64,000 nt of DNA from Punica granatum (taxonomy: Eukaryota; Streptophyta; Magnoliopsida; Myrtales; Lythraceae), in the NCBI RefSeq assembly GCF_007655135.1, contig NC_045132.1:14260001-14324000 (forward strand), read 5' to 3'. Shown here piece after piece: positions 23,666-35,736 of the stretch. Under the pieces are notes generated by a model, which ran no database searches, was not told where the DNA came from, and worked only from the letters and a program-made list of their open reading frames with translations. The first letter of the stretch is position 1. Every line of letters starts with the position of its first letter. The translations under genes were made by a program, and so were the position numbers.

Positions 23666-25548
23666 ACCCTTCTATTCGATTAGATGCAAGTTTTGTGGTT
23701 TTGGTAATTATTGAATAATTAAAAATCGTCCTTTTATTGTTCGGTATTGGAAAAAGCACGGAAAATTGTTTTTCGTGTTTGGCCTTTAGTCGCCTAGACA
23801 AGCGACAACTTGCGGCCTCTCAAGGCCACGAGTGACCTTCTCGGGCAAGGCAGTTGAGAGGCTATTCAAGGGCTCTCTCCCACCCGTGAATGCAACCGGG
23901 ATGTAGAGGCTGCTCACGGTCACTCGTTGGCCGTGTTTGAGCCCTTGCACGCGGCTGTGCAACACTGTGAGAGGATGTGCAAAGTCCCTAGTGGCCAAAC
24001 GAGGCCTCTCTTCTAGATCACGGGCTAGAGGAGGCTGTAAAGGTTGCAGCAATCGCTGGTTTGGCGGCTGGTCGCGACTGGGCGTGCGACAGGACGCGAC
24101 TGGACGTTTTTGTGAGCAAACGACTAGATGCAGCTGCGACAGCCATGGTGGCTGCTGTAGGCCGTGAGTTGGCTGGTGGGCGGTTTCCCATGGCGCACAA
24201 CGGTCGCATGATGGGCGATCTCCAATTATTTTTAGAAATCGAATTTCCAAAAATTAGAAATTACCAAGACAAAGGAAATCCATGAAATTGTTTTAATGGA
24301 AACATAATATTTCAAAATCGACTAAATTAGATTTAGAAGATATGAGATATCTTACACCTCATTTGGTTTTGCAATCAAGTTTTTAAAATTTTAACTCTAA
24401 CTTTAACTCTACTACTACAAAACAAAAATCAACAACACAATTATTACTTTTCCCTCATTCTTCAATTTTTTTAACCATTCAATTTAATTTTTAATACTAA
24501 ATTCTCTCAACTATCCATTACATTTTCCACAATTTAACAATACAATCATTACTTTCTCTTAACTATTTATTACTTTTTCACACTTTTTCTCATAATTCAA
24601 TAACACAATCATTACAATCCAATTAAAATCAAAACTCAACTCTACTTAACTCTAAAACCAAATACACCATTAAAATTTTAAATTAGAATATTTACCAAAT
24701 ATATGATATTTTATGTAAATCTTCTAAAATGAAAATTTCCTAATATGAGATATTTGGATTTTGTAAGAGTTACAAAACATGTTTGTCATTTATGTTTCCT
24801 TGTATGCTATTTAAATTTTCCTTTCATGAATTATGAGCATGGTGTATGATTATGGACGTGTGTTCTTAATCACGCTTTTATCGATTCCAAGTACATATTT
24901 ATGCATGTGATGTGTGAATACGAATAATGTGCAAAGTGAAACCAAATAGTAATTAGGTCACCTAAAAGAAAATCTTCCAAATTAAAATATTAAGTCGGGA
25001 ATGGCACGAGGTTGCGAACCTCTGTCATGCTCTCCACCAAAGCATTCTCCAGAGAGTTTTAGTTTGTTTCGTTTTCGATCGTGGACACACGAGGGACACG
25101 AGACAAACTAAGAGATCTTTTTGCATAAATGTTAAAAAATGTGATATTTTAGATTGTCGGCTGCCAATAATGGTAGCCACTTGAGGTAGCTGACATCTAG
25201 GGTTTGGTGGGTCAGATTTAACTATATATGATGGACTAATAACGGCAGGCACCTAAGGTCCGGAGTACTAGAAGCCGAATTGATTGAGCTGTACATAGAG
25301 ATGTACTAAACAAAGAGTTGTTCGCTTGTAAAATGCTTGTTTCCAATAATGGCAGGTACCTAAAGGATTTAGCTTTTTATGAGAATTCAATCATCCACTA
25401 CGAATCTTTCCCTATTAGGATTCTCGTTTCCTATTTTGGAAGTGTAAGATTCAAAAAGATATTGGGAGACCATTTTAATTGAAAGTCCATGGTCATTATG
25501 GTTTATATATATAAATTCATTAATTTAATCTTGTTATTTTCTGCAGTC
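23666..25548 (+). other. Untranslated leader of the Copia element
   Basis: Between primer site and gag. 23790-24210 is strikingly GC-rich and keeps long frames open on both strands (a 154-codon frame at 23786-24250, minus) without any recognisable protein. A MITE sits at 24355-24669. Confidence 0.6.
24355..24669 (-). mobile_element. Tourist-like MITE inside the Copia leader
   Basis: Reverse-complement relative of the 1201-1835 copies. It begins CACCTCATTTGGTTTTG, ends AAAACCAAATACACC, and shares CAACACAATCATTAC.. and CTCAACTAT.CATTAC blocks. About 315 bp. It inserted after the retrotransposon. Confidence 0.75.
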
Positions 25549-28500
25549 ATGATGAGTATGAAATCTATTAATCCTCTTTTGAGTATACTAAGTGATAATA
25601 GGCTCATTGGGCCTAACTTTTCGAACTGGCTCTGTAACCTGAACATTGTCCTGAATATGAAGGCTCTAGGATACATCCTAGAGACTCAAGTGATTGAACC
25701 TCCTAGCAGGGATGCTACGAGTGATCAACATGACACATATGATATGTGGTATGTTGATGACATAAAGGTCCGTTGCTATATGCTTGCTTCCATGAGTAAT
25801 GAGTTGCAGAAGCAGCATGAGAACATAAAGAGCGCTCGTGAAATCTTGAAGAATCTCATGGTGCTTTATGAGGAGAATAGCAGGACCACATGATACGAGA
25901 TATCGAAAGAATTGTTCCGTGCGAGAATGCAGGAGGTGATTGAAGTTGGAGCTCATGTGCAGAAGATGATCGGGCTAATTCAACAACTTGAGAACCTTGA
26001 GTTCCATATGGATAAAGAACTTCATGTGGATTCAGTTCTTCAGTTTCTCCCAGATTCTTTCTCAGGGTTCATTGTGAATTTTCACATGAACAAGCTTTCA
26101 TGTTTACTGCCTGAGCTGCTGAACATGTTGGTCATTGCCCAGAATGCTATGACCAACAAAAGGAAGGATAAAGAAGTCATTCTTGTGGTTAATACTTCTT
26201 CCAGTAAGACTGGTAAGAAGAAAAGAAATCCGAGAAAGGTTTTGTTCCTCAGCAGTCAGCGGGGTGTCCAATAGCAAGAGCAAGGGCAAGGTGAAGGTTG
26301 CTGCGAATAAGGGAACTTACTTACGGTACGACAAGGATGGACATTGGAAGAAGAACTGCTCTCGTGACCTCGCCTCGTTGAAGGCAAGCGAGGGAAAGAA
26401 ACCTTCAGAAGGTATATCTATCTCTGGTTATGTTAGTTCCAATGATTCATATAACTCATCTACAGCTTGGGTTCTTGATACTGGTGCAAGCTCACATGTT
26501 TGTACCTCTATGCTAGTTCCTGCAAGCAGTAAGGTCCTCGAAAGGAATGAGGTTTGCCTAAAGATCTGCAATGGAGCAAGTGCTGCGGCCAAAGCTGTGG
26601 AGTTGACTTTGTTGCATATGGATGGACATGTTTTATTTCTAGATCGTGTTTTAGTTTTACCGAACGCCTATCGGAACATTATTTCTGTTAATAGTTTGAC
26701 TAAGAGTAGATATTTGTTTGATTTCAGACATGATGTTTGCGACATTTATTATGGTAATAAAATTGTTGGCGTAGGTTATTTGCACGATGGTCTTTATTAT
26801 CTTGGAGCTAGAAATGAGATGCTTTCGAACACGATTGAGATTAACATTGTATCTGAATCTATTCCAAGTCTAAAGAAACTTTGGCACCTTAAACTAGGGC
26901 ATGTTGCAGAGGATATGATAAGTAAGTTGGAGAAGATGGGACTTATAGTTCCATTGGGCTCTGAACCCAATCCCACTTGCGAGTCTTGTCTTCAAGGCAA
27001 GATGACTAGGACTCCGTTTGTGGGACAAATGGAGAGGGCTAAAGAAGTTTTGGAACTCATACATAGTGATGTGTGTGGTCCATTTAGTGAAGTGGTTCGA
27101 GGTGGTTATTCCTACTTCATCACCTTTACCGATGATTATTCCCAGTTTAGGTATGTTTATTTTATGAAGTATAAACATGAATCCTTTGAAAAGTTCAAGG
27201 AATTCAAGGCTAAACTAGAGAAGCAGAAAGGGAAAAGCATCAAGACTCTTCGATATGATCGAGGAGGAGGGTATATGAGTACTGAGTTTGGTGATTTCCT
27301 GAAAGAACACAGTATTGTTTTCAATTTACTCCATTGGGAACACCGCAGTTGAATGGAGCTTCTGAGAGGAGGAACCATATCATGTTAGATATGGTTCGGT
27401 CAATGATGAGCTATACAGATCTCCCTATTTCAATGTGGGGATATACGCTGCAGACCGCACATTATTTGCTTAACAATATTCCAAGCAAGTCAGTCTCGAC
27501 CACTCCATATGAGATGTGGAATGGTAGGACATCTAGTTTTAAGCACGTTAAGATTTGGAGTTGTCATGCATTCATTAAGAAGCAAAAGACCGATAAGTTG
27601 GAAACCCAATCCGAGAAAGGCAGGTTTGTTGGTTATCCAAGTTACAGCCTTGGATACTATTTTTTACTTCCCTATTGAGTAAAAGGTTGTTGTCAGTAGA
27701 GATACAATCTTTCAGGAGAAATAGTTTGTTCAGAAAGGTGGCATGGGAAGACAGATAGTACTTGATGAGGAGTCATCAATACCACAGACTGATTAGGCGC
27801 CCATTTCGGTGGACATTGATAAACCAGTTGAGGCACCTACATAGATTGAGAATGTCACAGAATCTCGAAGGTTTGGAAGAGTAACTCGTACTCCGGCGAG
27901 ATACCTTAATCTTCATGAGAACGTGCAAGAGTTGTTCATTCATGGAGATAAAGATCATATAAGGAAACTATATCAAATATAGATTCTTCTAAATGGTTAG
28001 AGGCAATGAAGTTCGAGATGGACTCCATGAGCAAGAACCAAGTATGGGATCCTATTGACCCTCCTGAAGGTATAGTATCAATAGGAAACAAATGAGTTTT
28101 CAAGAAAAAGATTAGTACTGATCGAAAGGTAAAGACCTATTAAGCCAAGCTAGTGGCAAAGGGTTATCGCTAGAGGTAGGGAATCGACTATGAGGAGACT
28201 TTCTCACCTGTAGCTATGTTAAAGTCCATCAGAATAATGCTAGCCATTGCTGCGCACTATGATTAGGAGGTTTGACAGATGGATGTCAAGACTGCCTTCC
28301 TTAATGGATATGTTGAGGAAGACATATTCATGGACCAACCCAAAGGTTTTGAATCCAATGATAGGTCCAAGGTGTGCAAGTTTAAGAGATCCATATATGG
28401 TTTTAAGCAAGCTTTGAGGAGCTGAAATCAACGTTCTGATGAGACCGTAAAGTCATTTGGCTTCAACAAGAACGAAGATGAGCCATGTGCGTACAAGAAG

Positions 28501-29519
28501 GCTAATGGGAGCATGATTGCCTTTCTTGTATTATACGTGGATGACATTCTACTGATGGCTAATGATGTTGGTATGCTCACTTCTGTAAATTTCTGGTTGT
28601 CTAATACTTTCTCCATGAAGGATTTGGGAGAAGAGACCTATATTGTGGGTATTCGGATCTATAGAGATGGACCGAAGAGATTGATAGGTCTGTCCCAAAC
28701 CCTGTATCTGGATAAGGTGTTGAAGAGGTTCAACATGCAAGATTCCATAAGAGGATTGCTCCCAGTGAGACACGGTATCCATCTCTCTAGAGCGATGTCT
28801 CCCAAGACTCCTGAGGAGAGAGAGAAAATGGCACCGGTGCCTTATGTTTCGGCTTTAGGTAGCCTGATGTACGCTATGCTGTGTACAAGGCCGGATGTCG
28901 TGTATGTTGTTAGTATGACTAGCAGGTATTAATCCAACCCAGGACATGATCCTTGGACTTCTGTCAAGAACATCCTTAAATACTTGAGAAGAACTAAGGA
29001 TATGGTTTTGGTATATGGAGGAGGTGAGCTAAACTAGACGAGGTTTACAGAATTTGATTTTCAATCATATGTGAATGATATAAAGTCTATCTCTGGTTAT
29101 ATATTCACCTGTAATGGAGGTGCAATTAGCTAGAAGAGTTCTAAGCAAGAGACGGCTGCAGATTCACTATAGAGGCTAAGTATATCGTTGCATTTGATGC
29201 AGCGACTGAGGCAATTTGGATTCAGAAGTTTGTGACAGAGCTCAGTATTGTTCCCCACATATCGTCACTAGTACAGTTGTACTGTGACAATACTGAAGCG
29301 ATCGTTCAAGCAAAGGAACCGAGGTCACATAAGAAGTCCAAACACATTCATAAGAGATATCATATTGTCGGAGAGATTATCGAGAGAGGCAATGTAGTCG
29401 TGCAAAAACTAGCTTTAGCGGACAATGTCGCCGATCCACTCACGAAGGCCATGACGCAGTAGCAGCTAGAGAAACATCTTGAGAAGAAGGGTCTTAGATA
29501 TTGTACTGAATGGCTCTAG
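25549..29519 (+). pseudogene. Copia gag-pol, inactivated
   Basis: Gag starts at about 25549 and is broken by a TGA after codon ~112 and a later stop at 26272. The zinc knuckle is decayed: YLRYDKDGHWKKNC has lost its first two cysteines. After a frameshift near 26270 come the protease motif WVLDTGASSH (about 26468-26497), the pre-integrase LWHLKLGH and CESCLQGK, and the integrase core (IHSDVCGPF, FTDDYSQF, RYDRGGGY). The frame breaks at about 27335-27350 and continues to 27676. Reverse transcriptase follows with several stops but a legible QMDVKTAFLNGYVEEDIFM, the catalytic YVDDIL (about 28534-28551), then MYAMLCTRPDVVY. RNase H ends in SKHIHKRYH..ADPLTKAM and a TAG at 29517. No product could be made; decay is spread evenly and fits the age of the LTRs. 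Confidence 0.92.
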
Positions 29520-29522
29520 CGC

Positions 29523-29533
29523 AAATGGGAGAT
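29523..29533 (+). other. Polypurine tract
   Basis: AAATGGGAGAT lies directly before the TGTTAG start of the 3' LTR and three bases after the pol stop. This position and purine content are as expected for plus-strand priming. Confidence 0.75.
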
Positions 29534-31743
29534 TGTTAGTGATAAATGGCCCATGGTTTGTCCGTTTTGTCAAATCTATCATATGATTTTTTTGTCAAAT
29601 TTATCCCATGGTTTACTTTTTGCATCAAATCTATCACGGCGTTATTTTTTCCATCAATATCTAACAGTCGTGCTGACGTGGCGCCTACGTGGCAAGTGTG
29701 GCCCACTATCTCTCCACGTGCCACGTCAGCACGGCCGTTAGATGTTGACGGAAAAGATAACGCAGGGGTAGATTTGATGCAAAAAGTAAACCATGTGATA
29801 GATTTGACAAAAAAAAAGTATAGGATAGATTTGACAAAACGGACAAACCATGGACTATTTTAGGTAAAAACCCCATTAGTGATATGCCTTAAAGTCAAAT
29901 TTATATATTTGGATAATTCATTTTATGGTAATAAAGTTTATTCTATTATTCGTATATTGTCTATGTTTATTAGAATAAAGTCCTTAAGATATTTTGAATA
30001 CTTCATTATTAAAGAGTTAAGAATATGAGTGACGGAGTTATTCGATAAGAATATCTTTCAACTGTTCATGATCATATGAGACTTAACTAGATATTATTTC
30101 TTCGGATAGATCATCACCTATGTCTATATCCATGATTAGTATATAGATACTAAAGAAGATGGAGTAGCGAGTCTCATGCTATCTAATAACTGTTATCAAG
30201 ATAGACTTGTGGATGCTTATATGATAAGTAGTTGAACGCGAAGTGCATATAATATTCATCCGGTAATTTACTAATGTCAATGAATATTATCTAGATCGTA
30301 TTAGTGTATGTAGTCCTTAGACCTGAGATGGAACGCTGTCTCATGTAGAGGTAATTAGAATTTGCTACTGCTAATATGTTTGTGCTTATCATGAGTATTC
30401 GGCAGATAGTGATTCTATTTAATTATACTTGGATATAGGTGTCCGATCAATATGGAATTCACTAACTTGAGTAAACAGGGAAAATGTCCTATGGATGTGA
30501 GTTTTGTTTGGGATCGAGAAATCCTCGGCTGGGGTACATAGAATTGAATAGAAAACAGTTTATGCTCAAACTCTACAGATCTAAGAATGGAATCAGAAAG
30601 TCCATATGATCAGCTATAGAGTTTAGCATCTACCGTAGCTCTGGCTGGATCGGGATCTTGTAGTGAAGGGACTCAATGCATGACATATACGATCAAAGGT
30701 CATCAGAATGTTTCAATTATACATCCGTTACCATTTGAATTGTCATGATATGCTGCTAGGCGTCAGTCATGAACTTTGGGAGCCAATGACATTTTGGGAA
30801 TTATGTTTTTGGTTACAAAAAGAGTTTCTAGTAATGTCAAATGAGTTGATATTATAATCTCATTGCCATTTGGTAATGAACCTAATTAGTCACACATTGA
30901 ATGTGTCTAAATCGAGAAAAAGAATTAATTATCAAATAAGGCTTGTAATGTGGTTGCAAGGGTGTTAGCAGATCCTGAAGCCAAATTCAATATCAAGGAT
31001 AAATCTAATTAAGAAAATATAACGATTTTCTTATTTGGAGAGTTTTTATAATTAGTTTGTCTATTGATGGAAACTCATGTGAAGGACTTGTTTGATCTTT
31101 CTTTCTTAGTACAAGGGCAAGTCATTGGATGACTTAAAGTGTGAGGACTTATTTGGAATTTATTAATTAATGTAGATTAATTGATAATTGCATTTTGAGT
31201 CCTTAGGGTTTTAGGTTAAAGATATATATAGATATGATCTTTCAGTTAGCCCTAGAGAACAATCTATCGATAAGGCTCGATATTAAGAGAGATTGAAAGG
31301 AGGTTCGGCCGTGGGATAGCTCAGCCTTGCCGCACACTGTCCAAGGCTGATCAAAGCCATCCTCGGCTTCGGTTTGGCGTTTCGATATTGTCCTTGATAT
31401 CCTTGAAGTGATCCTTTCATTCCGTAACTATTTCGTTCGAGATTGGTGACCTAGATCGGAGTGTACCGGTCGAGAAGAGCCTAAACTCGGTGGTGACGCA
31501 CTCATGTGGACGAGCTAGAGGCCGGACACTTGGACGGTTAATTTGATTGTCTCGAATCGACAAGATTAGTATAAAGTTCGTAACTTTTCTTGTGGATTCG
31601 ATATGTGATATTATCTACTCGTTAGAAAGTGATTCTTATATCAAGATGTGATATTGAAGTTTTTGAATAAACGAGCACGCAATAAAAATTTGATGTTTAC
31701 CGTATTTAAATTTTTCACTGCGAACTTGCTCGGTTTTTTAACA
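29534..31743 (+). repeat. 3' LTR of the Copia element
   Basis: 2210 bp as it stands; about 1870 bp without the 331-bp element and its 9-bp extra target copy. It keeps the intact 5' TG and ends TTTTTTAACA. It carries the empty site corresponding to the insertion in the 5' LTR. Confidence 0.9.
29536..29884. mobile_element. Mutator-like element near the start of the 3' LTR
   Basis: TTAGTGATA is duplicated exactly at 29536-29544 and 29876-29884 (9 bp). The body, 29545-29875, has inverted ends of about 35-40 bp (CCATGGTTTGTCCGTTTTGT and complement) followed by imperfect inner arms and a CACGTCAGCACGGCCGTTA-type core. The right end carries about 15 extra bases (TAGGTAAAAACCCCA) that the left end lacks, so the left tip seems lost. 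Intact LTR sequence resumes at 29876. The 5' LTR lacks it. Confidence 0.85.
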
Positions 31744-31748
31744 ACATG

Positions 31749-31881
31749 ATCTCTCAAAAAATCACCATCTCTCAAACTTGTAAAAGGAAAAGACTTTAAG
31801 GAACGTAAAACGCTTTCCAAAGAGACAAAGATTCTCTTGGAATACAATGAAGTTTTAGAAATCTTGACAAGCAATATTTGA
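31749..31881 (+). other. Second half of the open frame split by the Copia element
   Basis: Continues the frame of 20741-20859 when the Copia insertion is excised in silico; it stops with TGA at 31879. Lys- and Ser-rich, no recognisable domain. See the finding for the test that would decide whether it was a gene. Confidence 0.35.
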
Positions 31882-31889
31882 GATTTCAC

Positions 31890-32706
31890 ACACTTTCACT
31901 CGTATTTTTCAGAAAAAATAAAAATGATTTCGATCGCGAATTTTTTGGCACAAAAGCCATATATTTATAAAACTCAATGGGCAACAGTCGAAAAGACATT
32001 GGATGGGACATGTCCCATGGTGGAGTCACTTGAAAAATAACTGTACCCGTATGGACACTTTTGTACGGACGGTCAACTCTTTGACCGCAACGATTTTCTT
32101 TGTTTTCAATTTTTTAAGTAACTGAGCTCATGCCATATTAAACTCCAGTACTAACGGAAATCTATAGTAACAGGTTACAAGTTGGCTAGTGTATTTTGCA
32201 TCTACGAACGGGTTCCAATAACCGTTAGTACAGCTACACATATGCTAACATTTGCTATATTCCATTAGGAAATCTTGCCTATACACTAACAACTCCGATA
32301 ATCCATTAGCCAAATAATGCTTTCTACAAATGATCTGATACAACTGTTATTAATGTTCAGTTATTTTCTAACGGATCACAATTTTCTACTAGTAAAAGTT
32401 ATTTCTACTAACAGGTTTTCTGTTAGTGTTTTAATTCTTTCCAGACGAGGTATACTCGTTGTTAGCCTTAAGTAGGACTGTATTCTTCAAACAAGAGAAC
32501 CGGAAAAAGTTTTTTTTTTTTCCTGTAACCGAAGACACGAGAAAAGGAAAAAAATAGTATCTTTTGATCTTTATTTGTATTCAAACAAAACTATCCGATA
32601 TGGATAATTTTAAACGATATGGGACACAAATGAAACAATTGAAAAAAAAATCACCCTTAATCTAAATTTAGAAGTTTAAAATTTTAAATTTTAAGATCTC
32701 TAAAAG
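31890..32706. other. Intergenic, repeat-like
   Basis: Contains scattered CTAACGGAT / CCGTTAG type words in both orientations (about 32150-32420), such as fill the subterminal regions of some DNA transposons. No ends or target duplication can be set. Confidence 0.4.
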
Positions 32707-32950
32707 GCATGTTTGGTTTTGGAGTTTTTTTTTAAAAATTTTACTCCACTTATTTTCAATTCAACAACACAATTATTATTATTTTCATTTTTCTTCAATT
32801 TTTTTTATCATTCAATTCAATTTTTAATAGTCAATTATCTCAATTATTTATCACTTTTTTCACAATTCAACAACACAATAATTAATTTCTCTCAACTATT
32901 CATTACTTTTTCCCATAATTCAACAACACAATCATTATAATCCCAAATAA
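32707..32950 (-). mobile_element. Decayed Tourist-like MITE
   Basis: Begins GCATGTTTGGTTTTGGAG and shares CAATTCAACAACACAAT, TCTCAACTATTCATTAC and CAACACAATCATTATAATCC with the copies at 1201 and 24355. The right end is missing or diverged. Confidence 0.65.
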
Positions 32951-34462
32951 ATATAATTATCTTCCCACTTCCCATCTCAGGCTGCCTTTATCTCTAATTT
33001 CTTGCTCATGATCTTGGGTATTTCAATTCAACAGCAGGAAGACGAATTAAATTCAGTCTTGAAGCCGGGCTTCCCATCCTTTTTCCTCCCTGGGTATCTC
33101 TCTCTCTCTCTCTCTGCTTTCATGTGTCGTTCTCTCTCACCCCCCATATCCTCAACCCCTTTCATTGTATCTAATTCCGCTTAGTTGGTTCGGAACTGAT
33201 AGTTTACTTGATTATAATGCTTGCTATCAGGACTTAAGAAGAGATGATTAACCTATTCAAGTTTCAAGCTGCGTGTTCATTTGGATGGTTCTTGTGTAGG
33301 GATAACCATAGAGCAAATTTTTTCACAAATGACATTTTCTTTTCTGCAGAGGTATAGTATTCGTCAATAACATTAAGTATTTGATGCGAAGTATAGTATT
33401 CGTCAAGCTCTGATGATTACGCCTAATTCTTGATATTACATCTCATTTCTCTCACGTCAATCCACTGATCAACATAGTAAAATCATCAATTTTCTTCTAT
33501 ATGTTTAAGCTTTACAAATATTTGTCTTCTCATTTTAATAACTTATTATTTTATTTTGCAGGTATTTTATTCTTATAAGTGCTTTAAATGGTGCTATCTC
33601 ATGGGTTGGAGAAGATCATTCAGAATCGACCAATTGCACTTAGATTTTGTAAATTATAGGATTTTAGAGATGTCAAATGATGTATTTGATGTTATTTGTA
33701 AATTATTGTTTTTGAGTTTTAGAATGTAAAGTTTTGTATTTATATATCAATTATGTAAATCTATATGATGGTAAATAATATTTCTTAATTTTCATCATTC
33801 CGGTCTTGCAATATTTTTTATTTTTATTTTTGTTTTTTCCTTTAAATAATAATAATAATAATAATAATAATAACCACCACCACCAAAATCAGCGTGGTTT
33901 GCTTGAAAATCTTGTACAAAAGACACATGAAGTCGTTAGTGATGGTAAGCTCTATTCTACGGTACGTTGAATTCTAACAGACTGGAAAATTGTTAATATA
34001 GTCTTGTTCACTATACGGATGGCATGAATATTCATTGGGAGAGACTAGTACTAATGCAATTTGTACCAACGTCACGGTTTTTCTATTTGTATAAGCTATG
34101 CTAACAAATTTACAACTTTTTCTAGTAGATTTTGACTCTTAGTGCATGGCAGATTACTTGGTGCACCAAGTAATCGTAAACATATGTCAGGTCTTGTGCA
34201 GACCTAAGCGTACAATAAAATCCCAATTTCGGATGTATATGGGATATTTTTCATCTGCGCATTCATCATTGGGCGATTGGCCTTTATTAAATTTATTACC
34301 TTTGACTATGGGAGCTGGAAATGGTCAATAGTCATGCATTTCGAATCTCTTTAAAATCCTTTCAATGCATCATAACTTTTGTGAGTACCATGGTATTTGA
34401 ATGCCCAACGAGTCTCGACTAATCCAATTCGAGTAAAATCAGCCAACTAAGAGGTACTCATT
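32951..34462. other. Intergenic, no gene supported; microsatellites
   Basis: Holds a (CT)n tract at 33096-33115 and an (AAT)n tract at 33845-33872. A stretch at 33560-33790 resembles the 3' end of a transcribed region (acceptor-like TTTGCAG at about 33555-33561, then stop-rich AT DNA). I cannot build a coding frame. Confidence 0.4.
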
Positions 34463-34605
34463 CCGTTTGATTTCGCAATCTAATTTTAAGATTTTAACTC
34501 TACTCACAAAACAATAAAAATGAACTCTCAAAAGTCAAAAGAGTGGGCTCCATATATAAACCAACATACAAATCCATTATAATTAATTCTCTACCAATCA
34601 AACGG
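34463..34605. mobile_element. Short MITE
   Basis: Termini CCGTTTGATT and AATCAAACGG are perfect inverted repeats. The 143-bp body is AT-rich with TTTTAACTCTACTCAC near the left end, similar to the family ends at 24380. No target duplication longer than 2-3 bp can be claimed. Confidence 0.55.
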
Positions 34606-35736
34606 AAATTTCATCGGGGGTGGGGTCCACATGATAGCCAAACTGGCAAATTTGCTTTGTCAGTTTTTAAAATCAAAGTTCAAGTAAAAACGCAACTGTA
34701 AAAACAAACGATTTGAAAACTCTCTCAATCATTATGTTTTTGCCCACATCATTTTTTTTATGTACACCATGCTTAATATCCATAAATACAATGAGTTTCT
34801 ACTAATTCAGACTCAAACCAATGACCACATCATTTTGGCTCCAATCCAGGTTTTACCTATCCTATTTCGTTCTTATTATCCATTGTTCTTAGGGTTCGTA
34901 AATCGTTGATAGAAGTTGTGATTTTTCTTGGCTAATTCTAACTATCGTAAAGAACCCTAAAGTTTCAGTTTATCTTATTAGAGATAAAAAAAAACAAAGA
35001 AATTCGTCCAAAAAAGTAAAGAAAAAAGGAAAAGAGAAGGAAAAAAGAAAAAAAAATTGTGCAAAAAAAAGAAAGAAAGAAAGGAAAGAGCAATTGTTGG
35101 TGAAATCTTAATTTTTGGGGTGGAAGAAACCTCCTTATATATTATTGCTAATCAAGCAAAGTTGGGAATTCCAAAAGTTTCCTGCTGTTTCCTTCCATAT
35201 CTGCCATTATCCTTGAGTTACCTTCCTTTATGTATTCTTATTTACTTTGGTGGACCATTGACATATAAGGTGCGGTTGGAAAATCTAATATTGTTTCCTT
35301 TCATTTGAATATTTTCCTATCACATTCCTATCTTGTTCTTAGAATCATTCCTTTCTTCCATTTAGATTGTCTCCAAAAATTTCTTGTTTCCTTAATCCGA
35401 GAAATCTTCCTTGTCCATCTCATTTGTTTCCTTAACTTCCTTTACCACATTACTTCCTTACTTGTCTAGGTTTGGATCCTAAATGTGACTCAATTTCTGA
35501 AATCAATGATTATAAGTGCTTTGGGCTAATCAAGTGATTTTACTCTTGTGATTGAATTGCTTAGTTTCTCAAGAACTTTGAGGAGAAAATCTAGAGAGGA
35601 AAAAGGCAAGAGTAGGTGAGTATATTAGAGGGTAAAAGCCTAAAATTGAGTGAAACATGAGTGCTTGTGTGACGTTAAACTGAGTTTAAACAGGTGAAGG
35701 AGTATGTGAGGTCCACTTATATTTCTAAAATTCCAC
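34606..35736. other. AT-rich DNA, probably leader of the Gypsy remnant
   Basis: No gene. An A/G-rich low-complexity tract lies at 34985-35095. The part near 35300-35730 reads like the untranslated leader in front of the gag fragment, but I could not find a 5' LTR. Confidence 0.35.

Larger units (their letters stand above)
20855..31748 (+). mobile_element. Complete but dead Ty1/Copia LTR retrotransposon
   Basis: Full structure in order: target duplication ACACG (20855-20859), 5' LTR, primer-binding site, leader, gag-pol remnant, polypurine tract, 3' LTR, then ACATG (31744-31748). The one mismatch in the target duplication is a C-to-T at a CpG, as expected for methylated plant DNA. The LTRs are about 1.87-1.9 kb once later insertions are removed. 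They begin TGTTAGTGATATGCC (mutated to CG at the 5' copy) and end TAACA. Domain order protease-integrase-RT-RNase H gives Copia. The long LTR with ATGCCCTAGAG near its start resembles the Angela/BARE lineage (inference). The first ~200 LTR bases differ at about one position in ten by eye, so the insertion is old. Confidence 0.92.

Noticed and set aside
23786..24250. 154-codon minus-strand frame
   Set aside because: Lies in the untranslated leader of the Copia element, has no recognisable domain, and overlaps equally open frames on the plus strand.
32150..32420. CACTA-type transposon suggested by repeated CTAACGG words
   Set aside because: No CACTA termini, no 3-bp duplication and no transposase could be located.
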